A DNA stretch of 64,000 nt from Pseudocercospora fijiensis CIRAD86 (lineage: Eukaryota; Ascomycota; Dothideomycetes; Mycosphaerellales; Mycosphaerellaceae), in contig NW_006921533.1 in the NCBI RefSeq assembly GCF_000340215.1, forward strand, positions 4,018,273 through 4,082,272, read 5' to 3'. The notes beneath the pieces were generated by a model, which saw only the letters and a program-made list of their open reading frames with translations, did not search any database and was not told the origin of the DNA. This document shows positions 11,901 to 21,822 of the stretch, one piece after another. A program made the position numbers and the translations under genes. How positions within the stretch are numbered: the stretch's first letter is position 1; the number at the start of each line of letters is the position of its first letter.

Positions 11901-13640
11901 CAATGTTAGATAGGAGGCTGTCTATATCTACCGCGTAGGTAGTAAAGTTTAGTAGGCGTTCATTTCCGAGGTCGTCTTTTAGAACTATAGGAATATAGTA
12001 GGCTCTATAGGTTAAGTGCCGAGCGTTATTAAACTAAGCAAGGGTTGGCAGGTTAGTCCTCGGCAGTTGTCGAAGGTCTAATTACTTAGCTAGGCGATAG
12101 CTAATAAGGGCGCTAACTGAATTTCCGGGATCTAGTATAACCTTTACCTTATAGTTAGTATCGGGCCTAGATATAAGATAGGTACGTATAATAGCTAGTA
12201 CAATGTCGATAGTCTTACGCCGTACGAGGCTAACAGTTAGTGCGGCGCTTACTCTTTTTTCGAAGGTTGGCCTATAGGGGTAGCGTTAGCTACTAAGAGG
12301 TGCTTTCGGTACTTAGCGGTAGTACGGTCGATTCGGGCCTAGTCCTTAGGTTTGTCGCATTAGCCTAGTAGATAGCTAGTGCTATTATAATTGAAGCACT
12401 TCAATTCGGTTAGTAGACTACTATAGCTATTATTGCTGCTATTGTTAGTCGAGCGATTAGCATTATAGGGATACGAGCCCCTTCTACGGCCCCTATCGCG
12501 GCCTCCTCTATATAGCCGCCGGCTACGGCCTCTTCTACGGTCGCTATTACTGTTTCTATTGTTAGCATTGTTGTTTTAGTAGGACCCTTAGCTATTGCCT
12601 CCGCGGGCACTACGATTACCGCGGTTAGTACTAGCTAGTCGGATCCTCGATTCTAGTCGTTGCTAGAGCTAAACAGCCCGCTCGGCTATTTCCACTTCGA
12701 CTATAAATTAAATGCGTATTAGGTTGGCCTGTTCAAATACACGGCGGCGGTCTAATTTAAGGACCAACTCCTATCGCAGTTTAGAGCGTATTTCGGAAAT
12801 CTAGATAGAGTCGGTCTTAGCTAGCAAATCGTCCTCGAGGGTCTTTAAATAGGCCTTAAATAAACGAGCTAATTAATTAGTCTTTTGCTTAGCCCGAAGG
12901 TACTAGTCCTAAGCGTATTGTTGCCTTAGTATAGGGTTTCTAAGGGTGTCTAGCATAATAGTTTTATAGGTTTGCTACTAAACAGCGGTCTAATTAGTAA
13001 GGGAGTTAAAGTAGTTATCCTAGGTACGTTTTAGGTCGCTATTAATGTATTATATAGCATAGACGACTAATAAGTAGTTATCTAGCAGCGCTCTTAGTAC
13101 ATTACGCTAGTTAAGCTCGCAGTTACGAATGTAGTTATTGTATTGCTTCCGACTAGAGCTATTAAACACAGTATAGTCCTTAAGTTTAGCATCCTTCTTT
13201 TAGACTAAAACAGATAGAGAGGAAGGCCCTGCTATTAGTTTAGTATTAGTCGCTAGGGCTTCTTATAGGCGACGAATTTCGAGGAGATTATCCTTTAGCT
13301 ATTATTCCTAGCGCAAGGCAGTAAGCCTGTTTTAAGTGGCTTCTTAAAGTCTTGCTACTAGCTAGGGGCTAAAGGCTAGCTAGCTATATCGTCGATTAAC
13401 AATATTATTAAGTATATCGTTAACAGGCAATTCTAGGTCGTCGCCTAGAACTATAGGTTCTTCGGCAGGCCTAGTAGTAGGTTCTTTAGTAGGTGCTTTA
13501 GTAGGCACTTTAGTAGGTACTTCGGTAGGCACTGTGCTACTAGTATTGTTATTGCTAGCGCTGCTAGCGGCAGTACGGTTGTTGTTTTGTAACGAACCGG
13601 CTATTATAAGGGGCGACGCTAATAATATATTGTTAGCCCC
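8959..13640 (-). pseudogene. RIP-inactivated gypsy gag-pol of element Y (5' part)
   Basis: Minus strand, right to left. A gag reading with Asn/Ser-rich and Pro/Thr-rich stretches (to about 13640) and a degraded zinc knuckle near 12330-12400 comes first. A retropepsin-like region (11850-12250) follows. Then come the RT at about 10740-11690 (D-Y-R-G-L-N, L-D-I-K-D-A-Y, Y-L-D-N for YLDD at 11065-11076), RNase H near 10300-10700 and an integrase core near 9400-9640 (D-F-I-T-G-L-P-P-T). Open stretches such as 11359-11685 are only pieces between RIP stops. Element Z cuts the integrase C-terminus. Confidence 0.9.
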
Positions 13641-13876
13641 TAAGATACAGATATAGCGGAATTAGTAGATATTAGTCTAGTACGATTGACTTAGTATAAT
13701 AGGCCGTATAGAAGGCCTTGCTTGATAATTAGTACGGTTGTTTCGATAGAGTAGTACGTGTAGGTCCCGTTCTTTGGGCGTAATATAGTTAAATCGATAG
13801 TTTTCGTAGCTATACCGCTAAAAGCTTGAAATAAGGACTATCTAGCTGCTGCCCTTAAAGGGTAGATCGAATACTA

Positions 13877-14073
13877 TATAAGAAGGGTTATATTAGCAGG
13901 TAGATAGGGTAGTGGTAAATTAGTATAGTATTCGATAAAGAGCTAGGAGGAGAGGGAGGAAGGTAGGAGAGTTAGCCTAACGCTAAGCGCTAAGCCCTGC
14001 CTAAGGCATTAAGACCCTAGCTTTACTCGGCCTAGTTATATGCCAATTACGTATAGCCTCTTTAGCCCTAACA
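13877..14073 (-). repeat. 5' LTR of element Y
   Basis: 197 bases, partner of 1559-1755. It keeps the canonical TGTTAGGG start on the minus strand. Right of it TATTC (14074-14078) and then X integrase/chromodomain sequence begin. Confidence 0.92.
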
Positions 14074-14078
14074 TATTC

Positions 14079-17000
14079 CTTCTTGCCTTTCCTAGTCCGG
14101 TACTATAGGATGCGTTCTATAGACTATAGCTCTTTACTATTAGCTAAGACTTCTTCTAACTTAGTAGGCGCTTTATCGCCTTCGCGTTAATAGTATAGCT
14201 TAAGGAGGGATATATAGAAGGTATTATAGATAGTATAATAGGGTAGAAGCCATAACTAGTAGGCCTATATGCCCTTCGGTTCTCGAATGCGGAATAGGCT
14301 AATATATCTTAGTGCGAGCTTAGGCCTTGTTTTGCTATCGGGTAATAGGTATTTACGGATGCGGAGGTTCTTTATACTAAGCATAACTATGTCGCCTTAC
14401 TTGAAGGTTATTAGAAGGTAGTGTTTGTTATAGTAGGTCTTTTAGTACTCTTAAGCCTTTATTAACTTCTCGGCTATCTTAGTATAGATTTCTCGCATCT
14501 TCTAAACCCTCTTAATAGCCGCTAGTGTCTTAGGTTGACCCGCTTCCCTTTCCTTACGCTCGGCCTCGAGCGATAGGGGGTCTTATAGTAGCGTAGGGTT
14601 GCTTCCTATTATAGCGAAATAAGGTAACACCTTAGTAGATAAGTAGATACTATTGTTATATACGAATTCGGCTAGTTATAGGAGATTAACCCAATCCTTA
14701 GGGTTCTCGTTAATATAACTGCGTAGGTACTGCTATAGGGTAGCATTCTATCTCTCTATTTGACCGTTAGTCTATAGATAGAAGGCTGTTAATAGCTAAT
14801 GCTTTAGTCTTAGCTATAGGCATATTTCGCTCTAATAGTGCGATGTAAATGTCGAGCCTCTATCGGAGACTATCCCCTTAGGGGTTCCCTAATAGGTATA
14901 GAAGATGTCAGTCTATAGCGCCTTAGCTAGGTTAATAGCCGTCTAATCCTTTCGGGTAGGAATGTAACGAGCGCCCTTAGTAAACCGGTCTACGATAACT
15001 AGGATAGCATTATACATATCCTTACTTCCTCTACGCTTAGTAGGCGGAAGGCCTATAATAAAATCTATTGTAAGCTTAGCAAATAGCTTCTTTAGAATAG
15101 GGAGTAAAGACAACTCGCCAAATAGTAAGTGCTTTAGTGCTTTAACTCGTTAATATACGGCATACGTATTTACGTAGTCCTTTATATCCCGCTTACTATT
15201 TAGCTAGTAGTATATACGCGATAGTAGCTCGTACGACCTCTCTATACTATAGTAACCGGCAAGCTTACTATTATAGTGTCGCTTAAGAAGTTCTTGTCGG
15301 ATCGAATGTTTAGCGGGGATATAGTATCTGCCCTTAAACTTTAAATAACCTTTGTTATCGATCGACTAATTGTTACTCTTACTAGATCGAGTCTTTCGCC
15401 CACTTACAAGCTTGTCTATACGTTTAGTAGCAAAGGCGTCCCTCTGCTAAGCCCGTAATAGCTCATCTATAAACGATTAACTATCCCTATTTACAAGGTT
15501 ATTTAATAGCACCCTCGCTATTAAACGAGGTACGTATTATATACATCTAATAGCACTAGTAGCCGGATTAACTATAGCAGTGCTATCGCTGTTACTATAT
15601 ATAGCGATGTCGACTAGGGAGTTATTATAACTTCTCCTATCTATGTCCTTAATACGCACTATTAATATAGCAAGAGTATTAATATGCTTTAAGCCGTCGC
15701 AGAGTCTAGTAAGCCGCTTATCCTACGCTTACTTATTAACAATACGGGCTATAGCAATCTTATACTATAGGGTTAGAAACAATAAATTAATAGATTGCTA
15801 AGTCCCGCTATCGTAATTAGGTCGCCTCGATAGGCTATTAGCAGGGTTACTTACGCCTAGCCGATATAATATATCAAAATCAAACCTAGCGAGGTAGACG
15901 GCCTATCTAGCCTATCGACCTATAACCCTAGTAACCTTCGTAATTCTACGGAGGTTGTTATAGTCTGTATAGACCTGTATTGTATATTAAGCCCTATCGA
16001 GGTAGTGCCTCTAATGCTTAAAGGCCTCGATAATAGCTAGGAGCTCTTGCTCGTAGGTCTCGTAGCGACGTTTAGCATTAATTATCTTCCTTAAGAAGAA
16101 GGCAATCGGGTACTAGTAGGTATTATTAGCCTACTGTAATATAATAGCTAATATAGCGAACTGTAAAGCGTTAGTCTCAATTCGGATCTGTTTGCTTAGT
16201 ACGAAATAGTGCAATAAGGGGACTTTAGTAAATCGTTTCTTTAAACCGTTAAAAGCGGCTTATATCTTATTAGTCTATCTAAACTCTCTAGATAGATTAG
16301 CCTTAGTTTTAGTAAGCTTAGTTAATAGCATTACATGCCTCGAATAGCCCTTAATAAATCGGCGATAGAAGTTAGCAAAACCGAGGAACGACTATAGTTC
16401 CTTAATTGACGTAGGAACAGGCCATTTAGTAATAGTTTTAATCCGATTAGGATTAGCCTTAATACCCTTAGTTAATACGAGGAAGCTAAGGAAGGACACC
16501 TCCTTAGTAGCAAAGGTACATTTAGAAGGCTTGTAATACAGGCTATAGGCCCGTAGGCGGTCGAGGACCTTTCGTACTATAGCCTAGTATTCTGCAATAT
16601 TAGGTAAGTGTATATAAACTAGGATATTATCTAGGTAAACTATATAGAGGTATTCCAATAGGCCTAATAGGGCCCGATTAATATAGGACTAGAATATTGC
16701 AGGGGCGTTTACTAGCCTAAATAGTATAACTAGATACTCGAAATAGCTATAGCGGGTACGGAAGGCTGTTTTCTATTTATTACCCTTACGGATATAGATA
16801 CGATAGTATACATCCTTAATGTCTAATATAGTATAGTAGTAAGCACTAGAAAGGCGATCGAGGGTCTTATTAATAAGAGGAAGTAGATAGCGGTCTTTAA
16901 TAGTAACAGCGTTAAGCCTACGATAATTAATATATAGGCGTAGGCTACTATCCTTCTTTAGTACGAACAGGATAGGGGCGCTAGTAGGGCTATTACTATA

Positions 17001-19150
17001 CCGAATGCGACTATTAGCTAGGTTTTCCTCTAGGTACTTACGCAATATAGCAAGCTCTCGTTTACTAAGGTTGTAGAGGGGGCTAAAAGGGACCTCCTTA
17101 CCCTCTATAATATTAATCTTATAATCCGTCTCTTTGAATATAGGCAATGTCGATGCTAAGTGGTATTTAAACACATTAATATAGGTTTCTCGAATAGGCT
17201 CCGGTATGCGAGCAAGCTAATTAGAGTCTATACTATTAGGGGGCATAGGCTTATCGTTATCGCCTAATAGGTCGACTGTTAGGTTAGCTACGGCAGGTAT
17301 TAGGTTGCCGATAAATAGGACCCTAATATCGTTAGGGCACTCGCTAATATCGATATGTTTAATGTCCTCTTTCCTAGCGATCCTAAATCGCTACTATTAA
17401 CTGCCTAAGTCTATAACTATAGTATAGTACTTAAGAACAGGGTTGCTAATAACAATCTTAGATAGGAGGCTGTCTATATCTACTGCGTAGGTAGTAAAGT
17501 TTAGTAGGCGCTTATTGCCGAGGTCGTCTCTTAGGGCTATATAGATATAGTAGGCTCCGTAGGTTAAGTGCCGAGCGTTATTAAACCAAGTAAGGGTTAG
17601 CAGGTTAGTCCTAGGCAGTTGTCGAAGGTCTAATTGCTTAGCTAGGCGATAGCTAATAAGGGCGCTAACTAAATTTCCTAGGTCTAGCGTAACCTTAGTC
17701 TTATAGTTATTCCTATATATATCTCCTACGAGACAGGTGCGTATAATAGCTAGCACTATATCGATAGTTTTACGCCGTATAAGGCTAACAATTAGTACGG
17801 CGCTTACTCTTTTTTCGAAGGACCGATAGGGGTAGCATTAGCGGCTAAAAGGTGCTTACGGTACTTAGCGGCAGCACGGTCGATTCGGGCTTAGTCTCTA
17901 GGTTTGTCGCATTAGCCTAGTAGATAACTAGTGCTATTATAGTTAAAGCACTTTAATCCGGTTAGGAGATTGTTGCCGTAGCTATTGTTGCTACTATTGT
18001 TAGTCGAGCGGTTAGCATTATAGGGATACGAGCCCCTTCTACGGCCCCTATCGCGGCCTCCTCTATATAGCCGCCGGCTACGGCCTCTTCTACGATCGTT
18101 ACTGTTCCTATTGTTAGCATTGTTGTCTTAGTAGGAACCTTGGTTTCCTCCGCGGCTACGGTTGCTATAGTTGCTAGCAGGTCGGATCCTTAATTCTAGC
18201 CGTTACTAAAGCTAAACAGCTCGTTCGGCTGTTTCTACTTCGACTATAAATTAAATGCGTATTAGGTTAGCCTGTTCGAATATACGGCGGCGGTCTAATT
18301 CGAGGACTAGTTCCTATCGCAATTTAGGGCGTATTTCGGAAATCTAGATAGAGTCGGTCTTAGCTAGCAAATCGTCCTTAAGGGTCTTTAAATAGGCCTT
18401 AAATAAGCGAGCCGATTAATTAGTCTTTTGTTTAGCTCGAAGGTATTAGTCCTAAGCGTATTATTGCCTTAGTATAGGGTTTCTAAGGGTGTCTAGTATA
18501 ATGGTCTTATAGTCTTGCTACTAAACAGCGGTCTAATTAGTAAGGGAGTCGAAATAGTTATCCTAGGTACGTTTTAGGTCTCTATTAATGTATTACATAG
18601 CATAGACAACTAGCGAATAGTCGTCTAGCAGGGCCCTTAGTGCATTCCGCTAGTTCAATTCACAATTACGTATGTAATTATTATACTGCTTGCGGCTAGA
18701 GCCATTAAATATAGTATAGTCTTTAAGCTTAGCATCCTTCTTTTAAATAGAAGGTCCTACTACTAGTTCTAGTCTAGCAGTAGTTGTTAGGGCTTCCTAT
18801 AGGCGGCGAATCTCGAGGAGGTTATCCTTTAGCTATTGTTCTTAACGTAGGGCAGTAAGCCTATTTTAGGTAGCTTCTTAGAGTCTCCCTACTAGTTAGG
18901 GCCTAAAGGCTAGTTAGCTATATCGACGGTTAACAATATTGTTAAGAATATCGTCGACAGGCAATTCTAGGTCGTTACCTAGAATTATAGGTTCTTCTTT
19001 AATAGGCTCTCTAGTAGGCTCTTTAGTAGGAGGCACTTTAGTAGGCACTTTAGCGGGAGCTATGCTACTAGCGTTGTTATTGCTAGCGCTGCTAGCGGTA
19101 GTACGGTTATTGTTGCTTCGTAATAAGCCCGCTATTGTAAGGGGTAACAC
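14079..19150 (-). pseudogene. RIP-inactivated gypsy gag-pol of element X (5' part)
   Basis: Colinear with the Y copy. Gag starts near 19150 (Asn/Ser/Ala-rich, then a Pro/Thr/Glu segment). The zinc knuckle near 17880-17960 reads C-F-N-Y with the partner Cys and His codons changed to Tyr. A retropepsin-like stretch lies at 17397-17756 (V-T-L-D-L-G). RT lies at about 16270-17230, with Y-L-D-N at 16626-16637 where YLDD is expected. RNase H is near 15850-16250, integrase near 14520-15620. The frame stops inside the chromodomain at the junction with Y. Confidence 0.9.
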
Positions 19151-19404
19151 TAATAATGTATTATAGGCCCCTAAGATACGGATATAGCGGAATTAGTAGA
19201 TATCGGCTTAGTACGATTAACTCGGTATAATAGGCCGTATAGAAGGCCTTGCTTAATAATTAGTACGGTTGTTTCGATAGAATAGTACGTATAGGTCCCG
19301 TTCTTCGGGCGTAGTATAGTTAGATTAGTTATTATAGCTATACCGCTAAAAGCTTAAAATAAGGACTATCTAGCTACTACCCTTAAAGGGTAGATCGAAT
19401 ACTA

Positions 19405-19601
19405 TATAAGAAGGGTTATATTAGCAGGTAGATAGGGTAGTAGTAAATTAGTATAGTATTCGATAAGGATCTAGGAGGAGAGGGAGGAAGGTAGGAGAGT
19501 TAGCCTAACGCTAAGCGCTAAGCCCTACCTAAGGTATCGAGACCCTAGCTTTACTCGGCCTAGTTATATGCTAATTACGTATAGCCTCTTTAGCCCTAAT
19601 A
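19405..19601 (-). repeat. 5' LTR of element X
   Basis: 197 bases, partner of 26-222; followed by the ACTAG target duplication at 19602-19606. Confidence 0.92.
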
Positions 19602-19606
19602 ACTAG

Positions 19607-19710
19607 TTTTATTATCGTCGCTATAGATTCTAGTATAGAGAGGTTATAGTCTTCGCAGTATCTAGTTCCGAGGCGATAGAGGACCGCTATACTAGTTAGA
19701 CGCGGGCACT
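19607..19710. other. Short RIP-like flank between element X and unique DNA
   Basis: About 100 bases beyond the target duplication still have the TpA-rich, CpA-poor texture of the repeats, then the sequence becomes normal. Either X landed at the edge of an older degraded repeat or RIP spread a short way. No gene is visible. Confidence 0.5.
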
Positions 19711-19818
19711 AACATCCAAGATGAATTTTCTATATACAGATTCAAATTGTCCGGGAACATCCGCACCACTGGTGGATGAAAAACACCCACCATTGCAGGG
19801 TTGTGCTCAACAACGTTC

Positions 19819-19949
19819 GCCGGAATGGCGCAGTGGTGTACATTTCACGCTTCCATATGCACTCCGCGAATACTGACATTGCGGTAGAACGCGTCGCACT
19901 TGTACAGACAGGCATGCGAAGATCCCTAGTTCAATTCTGGGTTTCGGCA
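19819..19949 (+). tRNA. tRNA-Thr (TGT)-type gene with 9-base intron and 48-base D-loop insertion
   Basis: Acceptor stem GCCGGAA (19819-19825) pairs with TTTCGGC (19942-19948), discriminator A19949. T arm: CCTAG/CTGGG around TTCAATT. Anticodon stem TCGCA (19894-19898) and TGCGA (19915-19919) pair perfectly; anticodon TGT at 19901-19903 implies threonine, followed after A37 by a 9-base intron at the canonical place (19905-19913). The D arm GCGC ... ACGC closes only if 48 bases (about 19837-19884) are left out. The A box TGGCGCAGTGG (19826-19836) and B box AGTTCAATTC are both present and T7 follows, so transcription by Pol III is plausible. Whether the insert is spliced out or the gene is dead cannot be told from sequence. 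Confidence 0.8.
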
Positions 19950-19951
19950 GC

Positions 19952-19958
19952 TTTTTTT
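19952..19958 (+). terminator. RNA polymerase III T7 terminator
   Basis: Run of seven T two bases after the tRNA discriminator base, the normal Pol III stop signal. Confidence 0.8.
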
Positions 19959-20176
19959 GCTGTTCTGGTGTCCTGCTGTCTGTCCTTGGAACATACCTTT
20001 GATGTCCGAGTGTGAGGGAAGAAGGGCGTCTTCTGTTTTATGCGATGCACATGCAATCCACCGCACAACAACCTGGAAAGTGACGAAAGTGGGGGCTGGG
20101 AAAGGCAACGCTGAATCATGCACACCCGCATTGGAATCCCTCCCTTCCCGACGTCTCTTCTTACCATCCCGCTCTC

Positions 20177-21440
20177 ATGGCGAGCGAGCCCGACCTGGAC
20201 CCGAATAATAATGCAGCGCTAGAGCTGAAGAACACGGTGGTTTCCCTGTCCTATCGCGGTATGGCTGCAAGGCTCCTCAGGGTCTCGGGTATGGACTGAC
20301 CTTTGCGCCTACTTTTCTAGCACCCGGACGAATTGCAGATCCGAACTTCAAGTTCTTCCAGGAGCCAAGAGCACACCCCAAGCTTGTGGAAGCATTCCGA
20401 GCCTTTGGATTCGACGGCAGTCAGCCTGACCCATTCTCACAGATCAGATGGGATGACCCGGGTTCGAGGAGCCAGATGGCCTGGAGCGAGGCCACGACGA
20501 CCAAGCTGTACAATACAATGCCAAATGACCTGCCGGAAGACGATGATGAGCCCAGCGTGAAGCAGGAGACCACGACTTTCACAACTTTCGATGGAACAGA
20601 GCGTAAATTGTATGTCTTTAGACCAGCCGCCCACGAACAAATTCTACCATGCGTCCTGTACTTCCATGGAGGCGGAATGGTCATCCTGGACACTGCCAAC
20701 AAGGTGCATTTCCGCTGGTGTCTATCTCTGGCAGCGCAAGGCATTGTCGTAATCGCTGTTGATTTCAGGAATGCTTATTCTCGGGGCAAACACAATCCCT
20801 TCCCAACAGGTTTGAAGGACTGCGCTTCAGCTGTTCGACATATTGCATCCAACAAGTCAAGCTTCAAAGTTGGCAAGATCACCCTGCATGGCGAAGACGG
20901 AGGAGGAAACCTTGCACTTGCGGCGGCTTTGATGTCCAAGAAGGAAGGCTGGATCGATGACATTGCAGGTGTCTATGCGTATTCCCCATGTATTAGCAAT
21001 GGCTACGGGTGGAGCGACGCACGAAAGCTGAAGGAGCTGCCGAGTCTTTACGAATGTGAAGGTATGCTTCTAACTAGCAACAATGATTACACAAGCTGAA
21101 ATATTGATTTCCAGGTTATTGGTTATACACCACAATGCTCGCCGGGATGGCATTCTACTACAGCGGGGAGGACATTCGGAATCCTTTGGCCTGGCCCCAT
21201 CACGCCTCCATTGAGGACTGCGTCGGCTTGCCCCCTCATGTACTGGCCATGGACGAGCTGGACCCATTAAGAGATGAAGGCATGGCCTACCATCGCAAGC
21301 TCCTTGCCGCTGGCGTTGAAGCTAATGCTCACGTAAATCTTGGAGTAGTACATGCCACAGCTCTCATGTTTCGGAAACTAATACCAGAGGCGCACTTGAA
21401 AGTCACTCGAGATGTTGCAGCATTTGTAAAGAGTCTCTGA
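20177..21440 (+). CDS. Alpha/beta hydrolase, HSL-like (abhydrolase_3), nucleophile Ser replaced by Asp
   Basis: Exons 20177-20258, 20321-21061 and 21115-21440 join in frame to 382 residues. The fold-3 hydrolase family cleaves carboxyl esters. The oxyanion motif HGGG is at about residue 143; catalytic Asp (D-P-L-R-D-E-G, about 324) and His (G-V-V-H, about 354) are present. The nucleophile elbow reads G-E-D-G-G-G-N near residue 220 where this family has G-E-S-G-G-G or G-D-S-A-G-G, so Asp sits in place of Ser (codon GAC; two base changes from AGC). Ordinary esterase activity is doubtful; an Asp nucleophile is used by epoxide hydrolases and haloalkane dehalogenases, or the protein may be non-catalytic. 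The first intron has two possible GTATGG donors (20259 or 20289), both in phase; the 62-base form is more typical in length. No signal peptide. Confidence 0.85.
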
Positions 21441-21703
21441 GCCGGCTTCCTCACTTTCGATGTCGCAAGTGTCGATCCCTCGATCACTTGTGCATAGACG
21501 AGATGGGAGCAAGTGTCTGGCCAAACGGGCAACTCACCGTCTTACTGCAAGCGACTTGATACATCCACCTGTTACAACGCCGTCTTCCTGCTTAGCAGAC
21601 GCTCATGCAGTCGCCCACGCTATAATTCGTTAGATCGTCTGGTGGTATTGGCTGCTAGCGTGAGGCCGAGGCATGATGCAAGTGGACGTCGATGAGGTAA
21701 ACC

Positions 21704-21710
21704 TATAAAT
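21704..21710 (+). promoter_or_regulatory. TATA box of the HsbA-like gene
   Basis: TATAAAT about 115 bases upstream of the chosen start at 21823; it supports that ATG rather than the in-frame codons upstream. Confidence 0.6.
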
Positions 21711-21822
21711 ATCAGCCTTTGGAAGGACCCAAAAACCGTTGCAAACCAGCCTCATCTGTGAAGAACAAAGCCCAGGAAAAATTAGAAAATTGATTATTGC
21801 GGTCCATCACATCCTCAGCATA

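Larger units (their letters stand above)
1559..14073 (-). mobile_element. Second Ty3/gypsy element Y, same family as X, nested in X's chromodomain
   Basis: Bounded by LTRs 1559-1755 and 13877-14073 and by the 5-base target duplication TATTC at 1554-1558 and 14074-14078. With the copia insertion Z (3631-8953) removed, its internal length (about 6.8 kb) equals that of X with Y removed. Minus-strand order: gag, protease, RT, RNase H, integrase (split by Z), chromodomain near 3020-3240, a roughly 1.2 kb 3' region, LTR. The LTR pair is linked by two diagnostic sites (GAGCTAGG and GGCATTAAG where X has GATCTAGG and GGTATCGAG). Heavily RIP-mutated. Confidence 0.93.
26..19601 (-). mobile_element. Outer Ty3/gypsy LTR retrotransposon X, RIP-degraded, split by element Y
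   Basis: Outermost element of the nest. Its two LTRs (26-222 and 19405-19601, each 197 bases) are flanked by the 5-base target duplication ACTAG at 21-25 and 19602-19606. Read on the minus strand it runs 5' LTR (19405-19601), gag, protease, reverse transcriptase, RNase H, integrase, chromodomain, a roughly 1.2 kb 3' region, then the 3' LTR (26-222). Element Y (1559-14073) interrupts the chromodomain, so X's own DNA is 26-1558 plus 14074-19601. Two diagnostic LTR sites pair 26-222 with 19405-19601 and separate them from the LTRs of Y. Every frame is broken by RIP-type stops, so it is non-autonomous. Confidence 0.93.

Noticed and set aside
11359..19166. Short open frames in the gypsy region as independent genes
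   Set aside because: They are pieces of gag, protease and RT between RIP stops, or their antisense shadows.
26..19601. Chain of LTRs sharing internal regions, as made by unequal recombination
   Set aside because: Separate target duplications for X and Y and pair-specific LTR sites show nested insertion instead.
19776..20208. Several overlapping small frames before the hydrolase
   Set aside because: They overlap the tRNA gene and each other on both strands and have no motif; the hydrolase start is better placed at 20177.
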